A stretch of 64,000 nt of DNA from assembly GCF_003319115.1 (NCBI RefSeq), contig NZ_QOHF01000017.1, positions 46,827 to 110,826 on the forward strand, given 5' to 3'. Every line of letters begins with the position of its first letter. Within the stretch, counting starts at the first letter, position 1. The DNA is from Geodermatophilus sp. TF02-6. GTDB lineage: Bacteria; Actinomycetota; Actinomycetes; Mycobacteriales; Geodermatophilaceae. The notes under the pieces were generated by a model. It had not been told where the DNA came from. It saw nothing but the letters and a program-made list of their open reading frames with translations, and made no database searches. Positions 8,616-18,326 of this stretch are shown piece after piece. A program made the translations under genes and the position numbers.

Positions 8616-9029
8616 TCCGACGCCCGTACCCGTTGCGACCCCCTCCGGGCCCGACGCCGACCGAGCCGACTTCCCCGCGGCTCGACCGGACCGGCCCGAG
8701 CCACCTTCCCCGCGGCTCGGACCCCTCCCGGCACGGAGGACACGCACCGCCCGCCCGGGGCCGCCGGCGACCGACCGGCGCGGACTCCCGGCATCCCCGC
8801 GGGGCACCACCTGACGCACTTCCCCGGCGCCAGGCGGGCCCCGCGGGGGCGGGCCGGCGGAACGCCCCCCGCGTCCCCACCCCACTCCCTCCGGCACCGA
8901 CCGCGGCCGGCGAAACGCCCGCCGCCCTCCACCCACCCAGCACCGCCCCGCGCCACCATGGACGGGCCGCCACGCCTCGCGACCGCGATCGCCCCCGAGG
9001 CCCCCCGACCCGTTCAGGAGCAGTCGACG
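8616..9029. other. 414-bp C-rich gap between mraZ and rsmH
   Basis: No gene is supported. The top strand is very C-rich. Two near-identical 22-bp copies beginning GAGCC(G/A)(A/C)CTTCCCC and ending GCGGCTCG lie at 8663-8684 and 8698-8719. An open frame runs through but has no family resemblance and no ribosome site. A long leader for rsmH or an inserted remnant is possible. Confidence 0.5.
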
Positions 9030-10007
9030 ATGAGCAGACCTGCGCCGGCGCCGTCCGCGGTGCACGTGCCCGTCCTGCTCGAGCGGGTCGCCGCGCTGCT
9101 GGGCCCGGCCTGCGCCCTCGACGGCGCCGTCCTGGTCGACGCCACCCTCGGCCTGGCCGGGCACTCGCTGGCGCTGCTGCGGGCGCACCCCGGGCTGCGG
9201 CTGGTCGGCCTGGACCGCGACCCCGACGCCCGCGCCGAGGCCGCCCGCCGGCTGGCCGCCGCCAGCCTCGCCGACCGCGCCACCGTCGTCCCCGCCGTCT
9301 TCGACGAGCTGCCCGGCGTGCTCGACCGCCTCGGCGTCGAGCAGGTGCAGGCGGTGCTGTTCGACCTCGGCGTCTCCTCCCTGCAGCTGGACCGGCCCGA
9401 CCGCGGCTTCAGCTACGCCGCCGACGCGCCCCTGGACATGCGGATGGACCCCGGCGCGCCGCGCACCGCCGCCGACGTCGTCAACAGCTACCCCGTCGCC
9501 GAGCTCGCCCGGGTGCTGCGCGTCCACGGCGAGGAGCGCTTCGCCACCCGCATCGCCCGGGCCATCGAGCGGGAGCGGGCCCGCGAGCCGTTCACCCGCA
9601 CCGGCCGGCTGGCCGAGCTCGTGCGCGCCTCGATCCCCGCCGCCACCCGGCGCACCGGCGGCCACCCGGCCAAGCGGACCTTCCAGGCCCTGCGGATCGA
9701 GGTCAACGACGAGCTCGGCGCGCTGGCGCGGGCCCTGCCGGCGGCGATCGAGGCGCTGGCCGTGGGCGGGCGGATCGCGGTCATCACCTTCCACTCGCTC
9801 GAGGACCGGATCGTCAAGCAGACCCTCGCCGCCGGGGCGACCGACCGCACCCCGCCGGAGCTGCCCGTGCCGCTGCCCGGGCACGGCCCGACGTTGCGGC
9901 TGCTCACCCGCGGCGGCGAGGCGCCGGCCGCGGCGGAGGTCGCGGCCAACCCGCGGGCCGCCTCGGCCCGGGTGCGGGCCGCCGAGCGCATCCGGCGGGC
10001 CGCATGA
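9030..10007 (+). CDS. rsmH: 16S rRNA (cytosine1402-N4)-methyltransferase
   Basis: 325 residues. The SAM-binding motif [11 protein letters not shown] is at residues 36-46 (the family norm is VDATLGxGGHS), HVPVLL at the N-terminus, GLDRDPDA, then [11 protein letters not shown], the GFSY...LDMRMD motif, [12 protein letters not shown] and a C-terminal [10 protein letters not shown] block, all in RsmH order. ATG 9030 has AGGAG nine bases upstream. The stop overlaps the ftsL start as ATGA. It methylates N4 of C1402 in the ribosomal P site; its place in dcw is standard. Confidence 0.96.
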   Translation: MSRPAPAPSAVHVPVLLERVAALLGPACALDGAVLVDATLGLAGHSLALLRAHPGLRLVGLDRDPDARAEAARRLAAASLADRATVVPAVFDELPGVLDRLGVEQVQAVLFDLGVSSLQLDRPDRGFSYAADAPLDMRMDPGAPRTAADVVNSYPVAELARVLRVHGEERFATRIARAIERERAREPFTRTGRLAELVRASIPAATRRTGGHPAKRTFQALRIEVNDELGALARALPAAIEALAVGGRIAVITFHSLEDRIVKQTLAAGATDRTPPELPVPLPGHGPTLRLLTRGGEAPAAAEVAANPRAASARVRAAERIRRAA

Positions 10008-10579
10008 GCGCCACGGCCCGCGCGGCGGGCCTGCCGCCGGAGGACCGCCCCGCCCGGACGCCGCTGGCCGCCGTCCACCCGGCACCCCGGGCCCCCGAGG
10101 TCCGGCCGGACGAGACGCGGCCGGGCGGCGCGCACACCGCACCGGTCCGCACCGGCTCCCTGCGCAGCCGACCGACCCGGGCGACCGGTCCGGTCGCCCG
10201 CGCCTCGGCGGCGTCGGCCGTCCGCGGGCGGGGCGTCGCCGGCGCCCGCCGCGCGCCGTTCGTGCTGCTCGTCGTGGCGCTGCTGGTGGCGACCACGCTC
10301 GGGCTGCTGTTCCTCAACACCGCCATCGCGGTCGACTCGCTCAAGGCCACCCAGCTCGCGGCCGCCAACGAGGACCGCACCCAGGAGGTCCAGCGGCTCG
10401 AACAGCAGGTCATCGCCGGCGACACGCCCGCCTCCCTCGCCGCCACGGCGGCGGCGGCCGGCCTGGTGCCCGCCGGCGCGGCCGCCTACCTGGTCATCGG
10501 CGACGACGGCAGCGTCACCCTCCGCGGGCGGCCGGTGCCGGCCCCGGCCGCGGCTCCCCGGCCCCGCAGCGGGGGCTGA
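10004..10579 (+). CDS. ftsL: Cell division protein FtsL-like
   Basis: 191 residues with the FtsL layout: a long, basic, Pro-rich cytoplasmic N-terminus (about residues 1-80), one membrane helix at about 83-105 ([20 protein letters not shown]), then a periplasmic-side coiled coil ([22 protein letters not shown]). Sequence conservation is low in this family, so the call rests on topology and position between rsmH and ftsI. Start ATG 10004 overlaps the rsmH stop; ftsI begins 3 bp after the stop. It is expected to bind FtsQ and FtsB-like partners and activate FtsW/FtsI. Confidence 0.9.
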   Translation: MSATARAAGLPPEDRPARTPLAAVHPAPRAPEVRPDETRPGGAHTAPVRTGSLRSRPTRATGPVARASAASAVRGRGVAGARRAPFVLLVVALLVATTLGLLFLNTAIAVDSLKATQLAAANEDRTQEVQRLEQQVIAGDTPASLAATAAAAGLVPAGAAAYLVIGDDGSVTLRGRPVPAPAAAPRPRSGG

Positions 10580-10582
10580 CCC

Positions 10583-12406
10583 GTGGCGACCGCGGTCCGC
10601 CCGCCCGCACCCGGCCGGCGCGCCGGTGACCGCACCCCGCGGCGGGGTGCCAGCCCGGCCGGCGCCTTCGTGCCCCGCCGCCAGCCGGGCAGCCGGCGCC
10701 TCGGCGGACTGCGCCCCAGCCGCCGCCGGCTCACCCTCGGGCTGGTGCTGGTCGTCGTCCCGCTGTTGGCGATCACGGGCAAGCTGGTGCTGCTGCAGGG
10801 CGTGGACGCCGGCGACTACGCCACCGCGGCCGCGCAGGACCGGCTGCGCAGCGACCCGATCCCCGCGCTGCGCGGCCAGGTGGTCGACCGCGACGGCCGC
10901 CCGCTGGCCTACACCGTCGACGCCTCCCGGGTGGTCGCCGACCCGACCGTCGTCGCCGACCCCGCCCGGACGGCGCTGGCGCTGACCACGCTGCTCGACG
11001 TCCCGGTCTCCGAGCTGACCGCGCGGCTGTCCGAGGACAGCCGCTACGTGGTCCTGGCCGCGCAGGTCCCGCCGGAGACCGTCGACGCGATCGACGAGCT
11101 GGGCCTGGCCGGCATCACCGCCGAGGACGACCCGCAGCGGCTCTACCCGGAGGGCGCCGTCGGCGGCCAGGTGGTCGGCTTCGTCGGCCGGGACGGCGAC
11201 GGGCTGGCCGGCATCGAGCAGACCTTCGACGCCCAGCTGGCCGGCACCCCGGGGCAGCGGCGGGTCGAGGTGGGCAGCGGCGGCCACCCGATCCCCTCGG
11301 GCATCGACGAGTCGACCGCCGCCGTCGACGGCGCCACCGTGCAGCTCACCGTCGACGCCGACCTGCAGTTCGCCGTAGAGCAGCAGCTGGGCCAGGCCTG
11401 CTCCGACGGCGCCACCACCCGCGCCTCCGCCGTCGTCCTCGAGGTGCACACCGGGCACGTCGCGGCCATGGGCTCGTGTCCCGGCTACCACCCCGGCAAC
11501 TCCGCGAAGACGAACCCGGACCTGCTGGGCAACCCGGTGGTCTCCGACGTCTTCGAGCCCGGCTCGGTGATGAAGGCGGTCACCCTCGCCGCCGCCCTGG
11601 AAGAGGGCAAGGCCACCCCGGACACCGTGCTCACCGTCGACGGGCACATCCAGGCCGGCGACAAGGTGGTCACCGACGCGCACGACCACGCGCCGATCGA
11701 CTGGACGGTGACCGGCATCCTCGCCAAGTCCAGCAACGTGGGCACGATCATGCTCGCCCGCGAGGTCGGGGACGCCGAGCTCGAGCACTACCTGCGGGCC
11801 TTCGGCGTCGGCAGCGCCACCGGCGTCGAGCTGCCCGGCGAGAGCGCCGGCATCCTGCAGGACTCCGCGGACTGGACCGCCAGCCGGGCGGCCAACGTCC
11901 CCATCGGGCAGGGCGTGTCGGTGACCACCCTGCAGATGGCCTCGGTCTACCAGGCGATCGCCAACGACGGCGTGCGCATCCCGCCGCGGGTGGTCGCCTC
12001 GGTCGGCGGGAAGGCGCCCGAGGCCCCGGAGCCGACCCGGGTGGTGAGCGGGGCCACCGCCGAGCAGATGGCCTACGTGCTCGAGGCCGTCGTCGGCCCG
12101 GGCGGGACGGCGCCGCTGGCCCAGATCGATGGCTTCCGGGTGGCCGGCAAGACCGGCACCGCGCAGCGGGCCAACCCCGCCTGCGGCTGCTACACCGGCG
12201 GCGGCTACGTGACCACGTTCGTCGGCTTCGCCCCGGCCGACGACCCGCAGTACGTCGTCGCCGTCGACCTGGAGCGGCCGACCAGCTCGGCCGAGGGCGG
12301 CCAGGTCGCCGCGCCCGTCTTCGCCGACATCATGCGCCGGACGCTGACCGCGGGCGGGATCGTCCCGTCCGGGACGCCGCGCCCCGCCTTCCGGCTCACC
12401 GGTTGA
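10583..12406 (+). CDS. ftsI: Penicillin-binding protein FtsI (PBP3), septal transpeptidase
   Basis: 607 residues. A short cytoplasmic tail, a membrane helix near 49-70, a PBP dimerisation domain (LRGQVVDRDGRPLAY), and a transpeptidase domain with SVMK (catalytic S328, K331), SSN (383-385) and KTG (523-525). An insertion NPACGCYTGGG follows the KTG motif, as in other actinobacterial PBP3 proteins. GTG 10583 follows ftsL by 3 bp with a G-rich ribosome site. It cross-links septal peptidoglycan with the FtsW glycosyltransferase. The downstream 92 bp hold a degenerate copy of the dispersed element and a promoter for murE. Confidence 0.96.
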   Translation: MATAVRPPAPGRRAGDRTPRRGASPAGAFVPRRQPGSRRLGGLRPSRRRLTLGLVLVVVPLLAITGKLVLLQGVDAGDYATAAAQDRLRSDPIPALRGQVVDRDGRPLAYTVDASRVVADPTVVADPARTALALTTLLDVPVSELTARLSEDSRYVVLAAQVPPETVDAIDELGLAGITAEDDPQRLYPEGAVGGQVVGFVGRDGDGLAGIEQTFDAQLAGTPGQRRVEVGSGGHPIPSGIDESTAAVDGATVQLTVDADLQFAVEQQLGQACSDGATTRASAVVLEVHTGHVAAMGSCPGYHPGNSAKTNPDLLGNPVVSDVFEPGSVMKAVTLAAALEEGKATPDTVLTVDGHIQAGDKVVTDAHDHAPIDWTVTGILAKSSNVGTIMLAREVGDAELEHYLRAFGVGSATGVELPGESAGILQDSADWTASRAANVPIGQGVSVTTLQMASVYQAIANDGVRIPPRVVASVGGKAPEAPEPTRVVSGATAEQMAYVLEAVVGPGGTAPLAQIDGFRVAGKTGTAQRANPACGCYTGGGYVTTFVGFAPADDPQYVVAVDLERPTSSAEGGQVAAPVFADIMRRTLTAGGIVPSGTPRPAFRLTG

Positions 12407-12410
12407 CCGA

Positions 12411-12480
12411 CCCCCCTGCCCCCCGCCACCGGCAGGCTCGCGGCGCCCCGCGTGTGGGCGGCGGGCCGGCCCGGGGCCCG
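12411..12480 (+). repeat. Degenerate copy of the dispersed half-palindrome element
   Basis: CCCCTGCCCCCCGCC followed by GGCAGGCTCGCGGCG (12431-12445) matches the core seen after ftsZ and the antiporter gene, but the GAAGGACC head next to the stop codon is missing. It sits between ftsI and the murE promoter. Confidence 0.6.
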
Positions 12481-12484
12481 GCGG

Positions 12485-12490
12485 TAGATT
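12485..12490 (+). promoter_or_regulatory. Candidate leaderless promoter of murE
   Basis: TAGATT followed by 8 nt and the murE GTG. Transcription would start at or within a base or two of the start codon; no ribosome site precedes the GTG. This pattern recurs at several genes in the window. Confidence 0.6.
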
Positions 12491-12498
12491 GGCGCCCC

Positions 12499-14079
12499 GT
12501 GAGCACGCGCGGGAGGGGGTCGGGGCACCGGCCGGCGGGCACCGGCCCCCTGACCCTCGCCGCGCTCGCCGACCTCGTCGGCGCCCCCGTGCAGGGCGAT
12601 CCCGGCACGACGGTCAGCGGGGTCACCCTCGCCTCGGCCGAGGTCGCGCCGGGGGACCTCTACGCCGCCCTGCCCGGCGCCCGCACCCACGGCGCCCGGT
12701 TCGCCGTCGACGCCGCCGCCCGCGGCGCGGCCGCCGTCCTCACCGACCCGGCCGGCCGGGAGTCCGCCTGCGCCACCGGCGTGGCCGTCTGCGTCGTCGA
12801 CGACCCCCGTGCGGTGCTCGGCGCCGTCGCCGCCCGCGTGTACGGCGAGCCGGCCCGGCGGTTGCAGGTCGTCGGCGTCACCGGCACCAACGGCAAGACG
12901 ACGACGAGCTACCTGGTGGAGGCCGGCCTGGTGGCCGCCGGCCGCGGCACCGGCCTGATCGGCACCGTGGAGACCCGCACCCGCGGCCGCGCCGACGACG
13001 GGTCGCCGACGGTCACCGCCCTGCCCAGCGTGCGGACGACGCCCGAGGCCCCCGCCCTGCAGGCGCTGCTGGCCGGCATGGCCGACGCGGGCGTGCAGAC
13101 GGTGGTCATGGAGGTCTCCAGCCACGCGCTGGTGCTCGGCCGCGTCGACGGCACCGCCTTCGCCGCCGCGGGCTTCACCAACCTCGGCCGCGACCACCTG
13201 GACTTCCACGCCGACCTCGAGGACTACTTCCGCGCCAAGGCCCGGCTCTTCGACGGCCGGGCCGCGGTCGAGGTCATCGACGTCGACGACCCGCACGGCC
13301 GGCGGCTGACCGGGCTGCTCGGCGGCCGGCGCCCGGTCACCGTCTCCACGCAGGGCGCGGACGCCGACTGGTGGGCCGCCGACGTGACCGTCGCCCCCGA
13401 CGGCGGGTCGGCGTTCACCCTGCACGGCCCGGGCGGGCGCAGCTGGCCGGCGCAGGTGCGGCTGCCCGGGCGGTTCAACGTCGCCAACGCCGTCCTCGCC
13501 GTCGCCCTGCTCGACGCCGTCGGCGTGCCCGTCGAGGCGGCGCTGACCGGGCTGGCCGAGACGGTGGTGCCCGGTCGGATGGAGCCGGTGGACGCCGGGC
13601 AGCCGTTCGTGGCCGTCGTCGACTACGCGCACACCCCCGACGCGGTCGCCACCGCGCTGGCCGCGCTGCGCGCCGCCACCCCGGGGCGGGTCCTCACCGT
13701 GCTCGGCTGCGGCGGCGACCGCGACCCCGGCAAGCGCGCGGCCATGGGGGAGGCGGCGGCGCTGGGCAGCGACCTGCTCGTCGTCACCGACGACAACCCC
13801 CGCTCGGAGGACCCGGCCGCGATCCGGGCGGCGGTGCTGGCCGGCGTCCCCGCCGACCGGCGCGGCGCCGTGCTGGAGGTCGGCGACCGCCGCGCGGCGA
13901 TCGCCGAGGCCGTGGCCCGCGCCCGGCCCGGCGACGCCGTCCTGGTGGCCGGCAAGGGCCACGAGACCGGCCAGGAGGCGGGCGGCACCCTGCACCCGTT
14001 CGACGACCGCGCCGTGCTGCGCTCGGCGTTGGAGGCCCTGGCGCGGCCGGCGCCGGCCGGAGTGGAGCCCCTTCCATGA
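12499..14079 (+). CDS. murE: UDP-MurNAc-tripeptide synthetase MurE (meso-DAP type)
   Basis: 526 residues. A Mur N-terminal domain, central ATPase with GTNGKTTT (129-136, K133), the ESTP-equivalent VMEVSSHAL helix, FTNLGRDHLDFH, and the C-terminal ligase domain with DDNPR (D432-R435). The DNPR signature predicts meso-diaminopimelate as the third amino acid, added to UDP-MurNAc-Ala-Glu in the cytoplasm. The start GTG 12499 has a TAGATT box 8 nt upstream and no ribosome site, so translation is probably leaderless. A 73-bp gap separates it from murF. Confidence 0.96.
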   Translation: MSTRGRGSGHRPAGTGPLTLAALADLVGAPVQGDPGTTVSGVTLASAEVAPGDLYAALPGARTHGARFAVDAAARGAAAVLTDPAGRESACATGVAVCVVDDPRAVLGAVAARVYGEPARRLQVVGVTGTNGKTTTSYLVEAGLVAAGRGTGLIGTVETRTRGRADDGSPTVTALPSVRTTPEAPALQALLAGMADAGVQTVVMEVSSHALVLGRVDGTAFAAAGFTNLGRDHLDFHADLEDYFRAKARLFDGRAAVEVIDVDDPHGRRLTGLLGGRRPVTVSTQGADADWWAADVTVAPDGGSAFTLHGPGGRSWPAQVRLPGRFNVANAVLAVALLDAVGVPVEAALTGLAETVVPGRMEPVDAGQPFVAVVDYAHTPDAVATALAALRAATPGRVLTVLGCGGDRDPGKRAAMGEAAALGSDLLVVTDDNPRSEDPAAIRAAVLAGVPADRRGAVLEVGDRRAAIAEAVARARPGDAVLVAGKGHETGQEAGGTLHPFDDRAVLRSALEALARPAPAGVEPLP

Positions 14080-14152
14080 CCCAGCTCGCGAGGTCGGGCG
14101 AGTGCACGGCAGCCTGGAGCGCGGGGACGACGAGCGCCGGTGAGGAGACCCC

Positions 14153-15541
14153 GTGATCGCACTGAGCCTGGCCGAGGTGGCCGAGGCGGTGCGCGGGGAG
14201 CTGGCCGGCGGCGCCGGCGGCGTGACCGGGGTCACCGTCGACTCGCGCACCGTCACGCCCGGCGACCTGTTCGTCGCGGTGCCGGGGGAGCGGGTCGACG
14301 GCGCCGACTTCCTGGGGGCCGCCGCGGCCGCGGGCGCCGTCGCCGCGCTGACCCCCCGCCCGGACGACGCCCTGCCGTGCGTGCTCGTCGACGACCCGGT
14401 CGCCGCGCTCGGCCGGCTGGCCGCCGCCGTGCACGCCCGGCTCGCCGGGAACGGGCTGCGCACGCTGGCGATCACCGGCTCCTCGGGCAAGACCAGCACC
14501 AAGGACCTGCTCGGCCAGGTGCTGGCCGCCGCCGGAGCGACGGTGAGCCCGCCCGGGTCGTACAACAACGACATCGGCCTGCCGCTGACCGTGCTCGACG
14601 CCGACGCGGGCACCCGCTTCCTCGTCCTGGAGATGGGCGCGCGCGGGCCCGGGCACATCGCCCGCCTGTGCCGGGTGGCCCGGCCCGAGGTCGGGGTCGT
14701 GCTCAACGTCGGCTCGGCGCACCTGGGCGAGTTCGGCTCGCCCGAGGGCATCGCCGCGGCCAAGGGGGAGCTGGTCGAGGCGCTGCCGGCCGAGGGCACC
14801 GCCGTCCTCAACGCCGACGACCCGCGGGTCATCGGCATGGCGTCGCGCACCCGGGCCCGGGTGGTCACCACCGGCCGCGCCGCGGACGCCGACGTCCGCG
14901 CCGAGGGCGTCGCCCTCGACGAGGCCGGCCGGGCGCGGTTCACCCTCGTCGCCGGCGGCGCGCGCTGCGCGGTGCGGCTGCAGGTCGTCGGCGAGCACCA
15001 GGTCGCCAACGCGCTCGCGGCCGCCGGCGCCGCCCTGGCCGCCGGGATGGCGCCCGACGCGGTCGCCGCCGGGCTGTCGGCCGCCGTGCCGCGCAGCCGC
15101 TGGCGGATGGAGGTCACCCGCCGGGCCGACGGCGTGACCGTGGTCAACGACGCCTACAACGCCAACCCCGAGTCGATGCGCGCCGCGCTGGCGGCGCTGG
15201 CCGGCCTGCCCGCGCGGCGGCGGATCGCCGTCCTGGGCGGCATGGCCGAGCTGGGACCGGGCGCGGCCGCCGAGCACGAGCGGCTGGGCCGGGACGCCGT
15301 CGCCGCCGGGGTGGACCTGGTCGTGGCGGTCGGCCCCGACGCGGCAGGGACGGCCGACGGGGCGCTCGCCGCGGGTGCGCGCGAGAACGAGGGCGCGGTG
15401 CGCGTGCCGGACCGGGCAGCCGCCCGGGAACTGCTGATGGAGGTGCTGGTGCCCGGCGACGTCGTGCTGGTGAAGGCCAGCCGGTCCTACGGGCTCGAGG
15501 TGCTCGCGGCCGACCTGCTCGCCGCCGGGGCAGGCGCGTGA
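14153..15541 (+). CDS. murF: UDP-MurNAc-tripeptide:D-Ala-D-Ala ligase MurF
   Basis: 462 residues. The N-terminal domain ends near 100; the ATP site GSSGKTSTKD starts at G109 (K113), followed by SYNNDIGLPLT, LEMGARGPGHIA, a conserved NVGSAHLGEFGS and the C-terminal ligase motif NDAYNANPESM. It adds D-Ala-D-Ala to complete the pentapeptide. GTG 14153 has TGAGGAG five bases upstream. The stop overlaps the mraY start (GTGA). Confidence 0.96.
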   Translation: MIALSLAEVAEAVRGELAGGAGGVTGVTVDSRTVTPGDLFVAVPGERVDGADFLGAAAAAGAVAALTPRPDDALPCVLVDDPVAALGRLAAAVHARLAGNGLRTLAITGSSGKTSTKDLLGQVLAAAGATVSPPGSYNNDIGLPLTVLDADAGTRFLVLEMGARGPGHIARLCRVARPEVGVVLNVGSAHLGEFGSPEGIAAAKGELVEALPAEGTAVLNADDPRVIGMASRTRARVVTTGRAADADVRAEGVALDEAGRARFTLVAGGARCAVRLQVVGEHQVANALAAAGAALAAGMAPDAVAAGLSAAVPRSRWRMEVTRRADGVTVVNDAYNANPESMRAALAALAGLPARRRIAVLGGMAELGPGAAAEHERLGRDAVAAGVDLVVAVGPDAAGTADGALAAGARENEGAVRVPDRAAARELLMEVLVPGDVVLVKASRSYGLEVLAADLLAAGAGA

Positions 15542-16617
15542 AGTCGGTCCTCATCGCCGCCGCGTTCGGCCTGGTGATCTCCATCCTCGCCACCCCGGTC
15601 GCCGTCCACCTGTTCCGCCGCAAGGGCTTCGGCCAGGAGATCCGGGACGACGGCCCGGAGAGCCACCTGTCGAAGAAGGGCACGCCCACCATGGGCGGCA
15701 CCGTCATCGTCGGGGCGACGGTGGGCGCCTACCTCATCGCCCACCTGTTCCTCGTCACCCAACCCGGCCGCGGCATGACCGCCAGCGGGCTGCTGGTGCT
15801 GTTCCTCATGGTGGGGCTGGGCACCGTCGGGTTCCTCGACGACTACCTCAAGATCCGCTTCCGGCGCAGCCTGGGGCTGAACAAGACCGCCAAGCTGGTC
15901 GGCCAGCTGCTCGTCGGCGTGGCCTTCGCGGTGCTGGCGGTGAACTTCCCCGACGAGGCGGGCATCACCCCGGCCTCGACGTTCGTCTCCTACGTGCGCG
16001 ACATCGCGCCGCTGGCGCTGGGCTCCATCGGGTTCGTGGTGCTGGCCTACCTGTACATCGCCGGCTTCTCCAACGCGGTGAACCTCACCGACGGCCTCGA
16101 CGGGCTGGCCGCGGGCTGCTCGGCGATGGTCTGCGGCGCGTACACGGTCATCTCGTTCTGGCAGTTCACCCACGACTGCACCACCGGGCTGATCGACGGC
16201 TGCTACACGGTGCGCGACCCGCTCGACGTCACCCTCGTCGCCGCCGCCGGGCTGGGCGCCTGCCTCGGGTTCCTGTGGTGGAACACCAGCCCGGCGCGGA
16301 TCTTCATGGGGGACACCGGGTCGCTGGCCCTCGGCGGTCTGCTGGCCGGCCTGGCGATCGTCACCCGCACCCAGCTGCTGCTGATCGTCCTCGGCGGGCT
16401 GTTCGTCGCGGTCACCCTCTCGGTGGTCATCCAGGTCGCGTTCTTCCGCGCGACCCGCCGCCGGGTGTTCCGGATGGCGCCGCTGCACCACCACTTCGAG
16501 CTGGCCGGCTGGACCGAGAACACCGTCATCGTCCGTTTCTGGCTGGTGACCGGGATGGCGGTGGCCTTCGGCCTCGGCCTGTTCTACGCCGACTGGCTCG
16601 CCTTCGCCGGCCTGTGA
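15538..16617 (+). CDS. mraY: Phospho-MurNAc-pentapeptide translocase MraY
   Basis: 359 residues, about ten membrane helices. Family motifs are present: SHLSKKGTPTMGG near the N-terminus, GFLDDYLK with catalytic Asp pair D101-D102, NLTDGLDGLAAG, FMGDTGSLALGG, and the PLHHHFE loop (H317-H319). It transfers phospho-MurNAc-pentapeptide to undecaprenyl phosphate, making lipid I. GTG 15538 overlaps murF. The stop codon runs directly into a dispersed element, and the next gene is ftsW, not the expected murD. Confidence 0.96.
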   Translation: MKSVLIAAAFGLVISILATPVAVHLFRRKGFGQEIRDDGPESHLSKKGTPTMGGTVIVGATVGAYLIAHLFLVTQPGRGMTASGLLVLFLMVGLGTVGFLDDYLKIRFRRSLGLNKTAKLVGQLLVGVAFAVLAVNFPDEAGITPASTFVSYVRDIAPLALGSIGFVVLAYLYIAGFSNAVNLTDGLDGLAAGCSAMVCGAYTVISFWQFTHDCTTGLIDGCYTVRDPLDVTLVAAAGLGACLGFLWWNTSPARIFMGDTGSLALGGLLAGLAIVTRTQLLLIVLGGLFVAVTLSVVIQVAFFRATRRRVFRMAPLHHHFELAGWTENTVIVRFWLVTGMAVAFGLGLFYADWLAFAGL

Positions 16618-16690
16618 AGAAGGGAGAAGGACCCCGTCCCTCTCACCACTCGCACGCTCGTGGCGAGCCTCCGGACGGGGCCGCCCCCCG
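16615..16690 (+). repeat. Dispersed half-palindrome element at the mraY stop codon
   Basis: Starts at the stop itself: TGAAGAAGGGAGAAGGACCC, then a C-rich middle, then CTCGCACGCTCGTGGCGAG and GGACGGGGCC. Read on the reverse strand, the copy next to the mqo stop (34255-34315) has almost the same sequence. The remaining bases up to ftsW (16691-16802) are non-coding. This is exactly where murD would be expected. Confidence 0.8.
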
Positions 16691-16802
16691 CGCCTCGCCC
16701 GCTCGACGCGGGCCCCATGAGGGCGGCCGTTCCAGCACCTCACCACCGCGACACGCCCCGTCGGTCCCCCGGGAGCCCGGCGCCACCGGCGACCATGGCC
16801 CG

Positions 16803-18326
16803 GTGGAGTCCACCGGCGTCCCGACCGCCCCCGGACGGCGCCGGACCGCGCCGACCGGGCGGAGGACGCCGGCTGCCCGGCTGACCCCTCCGGCCTGGCT
16901 CGACGGGCCCATGACCAGCTGCCACCTGGTCGTCGGCGCGGCCGGCATGCTCCTGGCCATCGGGCTGGTCATGGTCTTCTCCGCCTCGGCCATCGAGGCG
17001 GCGCTCAACCACCAGCCGGCCTGGCGGCCCGGTGTCGACCAGGTCGTGTTCGCCTGCATCGGGCTGGGCGCCCTGCTGGTCGCCGTCCGGCTGCCGGTCG
17101 GCCTCGTCCGCCGCTGGACCCCGCTCGCGCTGGTCGGGTCGGTGCTGCTGCTGGTCCTGGTGCTGGTCCCCGGGATCGGCGTGCGGCTCAACGGCTCCCG
17201 GGCCTGGATCGACCTGGGCGTCACCAGCTTCCAGCCCTCCGAGTTGGCCAAGCTGGTGTTCGCCCTGTGGGGCGCGCACGTCCTCGCCGTGCGGGAGCGC
17301 TTCCTCACCGTCCGGACGCTGCTGGTGCCCCTGCTGCCGGTCTTCGGCGTCCTGTCGTTCCTGCTGTACCGCGAGCCGGACTTCGGCGGGATCGTCAGCC
17401 TCGGGCTGGTGTTGGTCGGGCTGCTGTGGGCCGGGGGACTCCCCGGGCGCTGGTTCGCCAGCTTCGCCCTCCTCGGCGCGGGCGCAGTGGTCCTCCTGGT
17501 GGCCACCGCGAGCTACCGACTGGAGCGGGTCACCTCGTTCCTCGATCCCTTCGCCGATCCGTCGAACGCCGGCTTCCAGGCCATCCGCGGGTTCTACGCG
17601 CTGGCCACCGGGGGGCTGTGGGGCGTGGGCCTGGGCAACAGCGCGATGAAGTGGAACCTGCTGCCGGAGGCGGAGTCGGACTACATCTTCGCGATCATCG
17701 GTGAGGAGCTCGGCTTCCTCGGCTGCCTGGTGGTGATCACCCTCTACGCCGTGCTGGCCTACGCCGGCTTCCGGATCGCCCGCCGCTGCGCCGACCGCTT
17801 CGTGCAGCTGGCCAGCGTGGCCATCACCGTCTGGCTGGTCGGCCAGGCGGCGCTGAACATGGGCTACGTCGTCGGTCTGCTGCCGGTCACCGGCCTCACC
17901 CTGCCGCTGATCTCCGCCGGTGGCACCTCGCTGGTGCTCACCCTGTTCATCGTGGGGTTGCTCATCCGCTTCGCCCGCTCCGAGCCCGAGGCCATCGAGC
18001 ACCAGCGTCGCCGCGACCGGGGCCGGCTGGCCCGGCTGCTGCTGCCGGTGCCGCAGCACGCGGTCGACCCGCTGCGCCCGCGCCGCGACCGCCGTCCCGA
18101 GCGCGGCGGCCGCGCCCCCGAGGGGGCGGCGGGGCGGCCCGCCGTCTCCGGCAGCCGCACCGTCGTCCGCGTCGCCCGGCCCGGGGCCCGCGACGCCGCC
18201 CGCGAGCGGGTGCCCGCCGGCCGGGAGCGGCGGGGCGACGGCCGCGGCCGGGTCCCCGAGGTCCGCCGGCAGCCGCCGCCGCGGGCCCGCTCCACCGCCC
18301 CCGAGCACCCGCGGCGGCCGCGGTGA
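16803..18326 (+). CDS. ftsW: SEDS lipid II polymerase FtsW
   Basis: 507 residues. About ten membrane helices from residue 40 on, with SEDS motifs [53 protein letters not shown] and the signature [19 protein letters not shown]. An Arg-rich cytoplasmic tail of about 115 residues follows, long for the family but common in actinobacteria. The start is uncertain: GTG 16803 gives a 36-residue basic, Pro-rich cytoplasmic head as in relatives, while ATG 16911 begins right before helix 1. No clear ribosome site precedes either. It partners FtsI. The 3' end overlaps murG. Confidence 0.94.
   Translation: MESTGVPTAPGRRRTAPTGRRTPAARLTPPAWLDGPMTSCHLVVGAAGMLLAIGLVMVFSASAIEAALNHQPAWRPGVDQVVFACIGLGALLVAVRLPVGLVRRWTPLALVGSVLLLVLVLVPGIGVRLNGSRAWIDLGVTSFQPSELAKLVFALWGAHVLAVRERFLTVRTLLVPLLPVFGVLSFLLYREPDFGGIVSLGLVLVGLLWAGGLPGRWFASFALLGAGAVVLLVATASYRLERVTSFLDPFADPSNAGFQAIRGFYALATGGLWGVGLGNSAMKWNLLPEAESDYIFAIIGEELGFLGCLVVITLYAVLAYAGFRIARRCADRFVQLASVAITVWLVGQAALNMGYVVGLLPVTGLTLPLISAGGTSLVLTLFIVGLLIRFARSEPEAIEHQRRRDRGRLARLLLPVPQHAVDPLRPRRDRRPERGGRAPEGAAGRPAVSGSRTVVRVARPGARDAARERVPAGRERRGDGRGRVPEVRRQPPPRARSTAPEHPRRPR

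Noticed and set aside
8633..9029. Open frame in the mraZ-rsmH gap running into ftsL
   Set aside because: Pro/Arg-rich, no ribosome site, no motif; only an extension of the ftsL frame.
14076..14156. 26-codon open frame between murE and murF
   Set aside because: ATGA overlap is attractive but the peptide has no hydrophobic or conserved look and there is no ribosome site; left as spacer.
16660..16884. Small open frame in the murD position
   Set aside because: No ATP-binding GTNGKT motif or other Mur ligase trace; Pro/Arg-rich translation of element and spacer.
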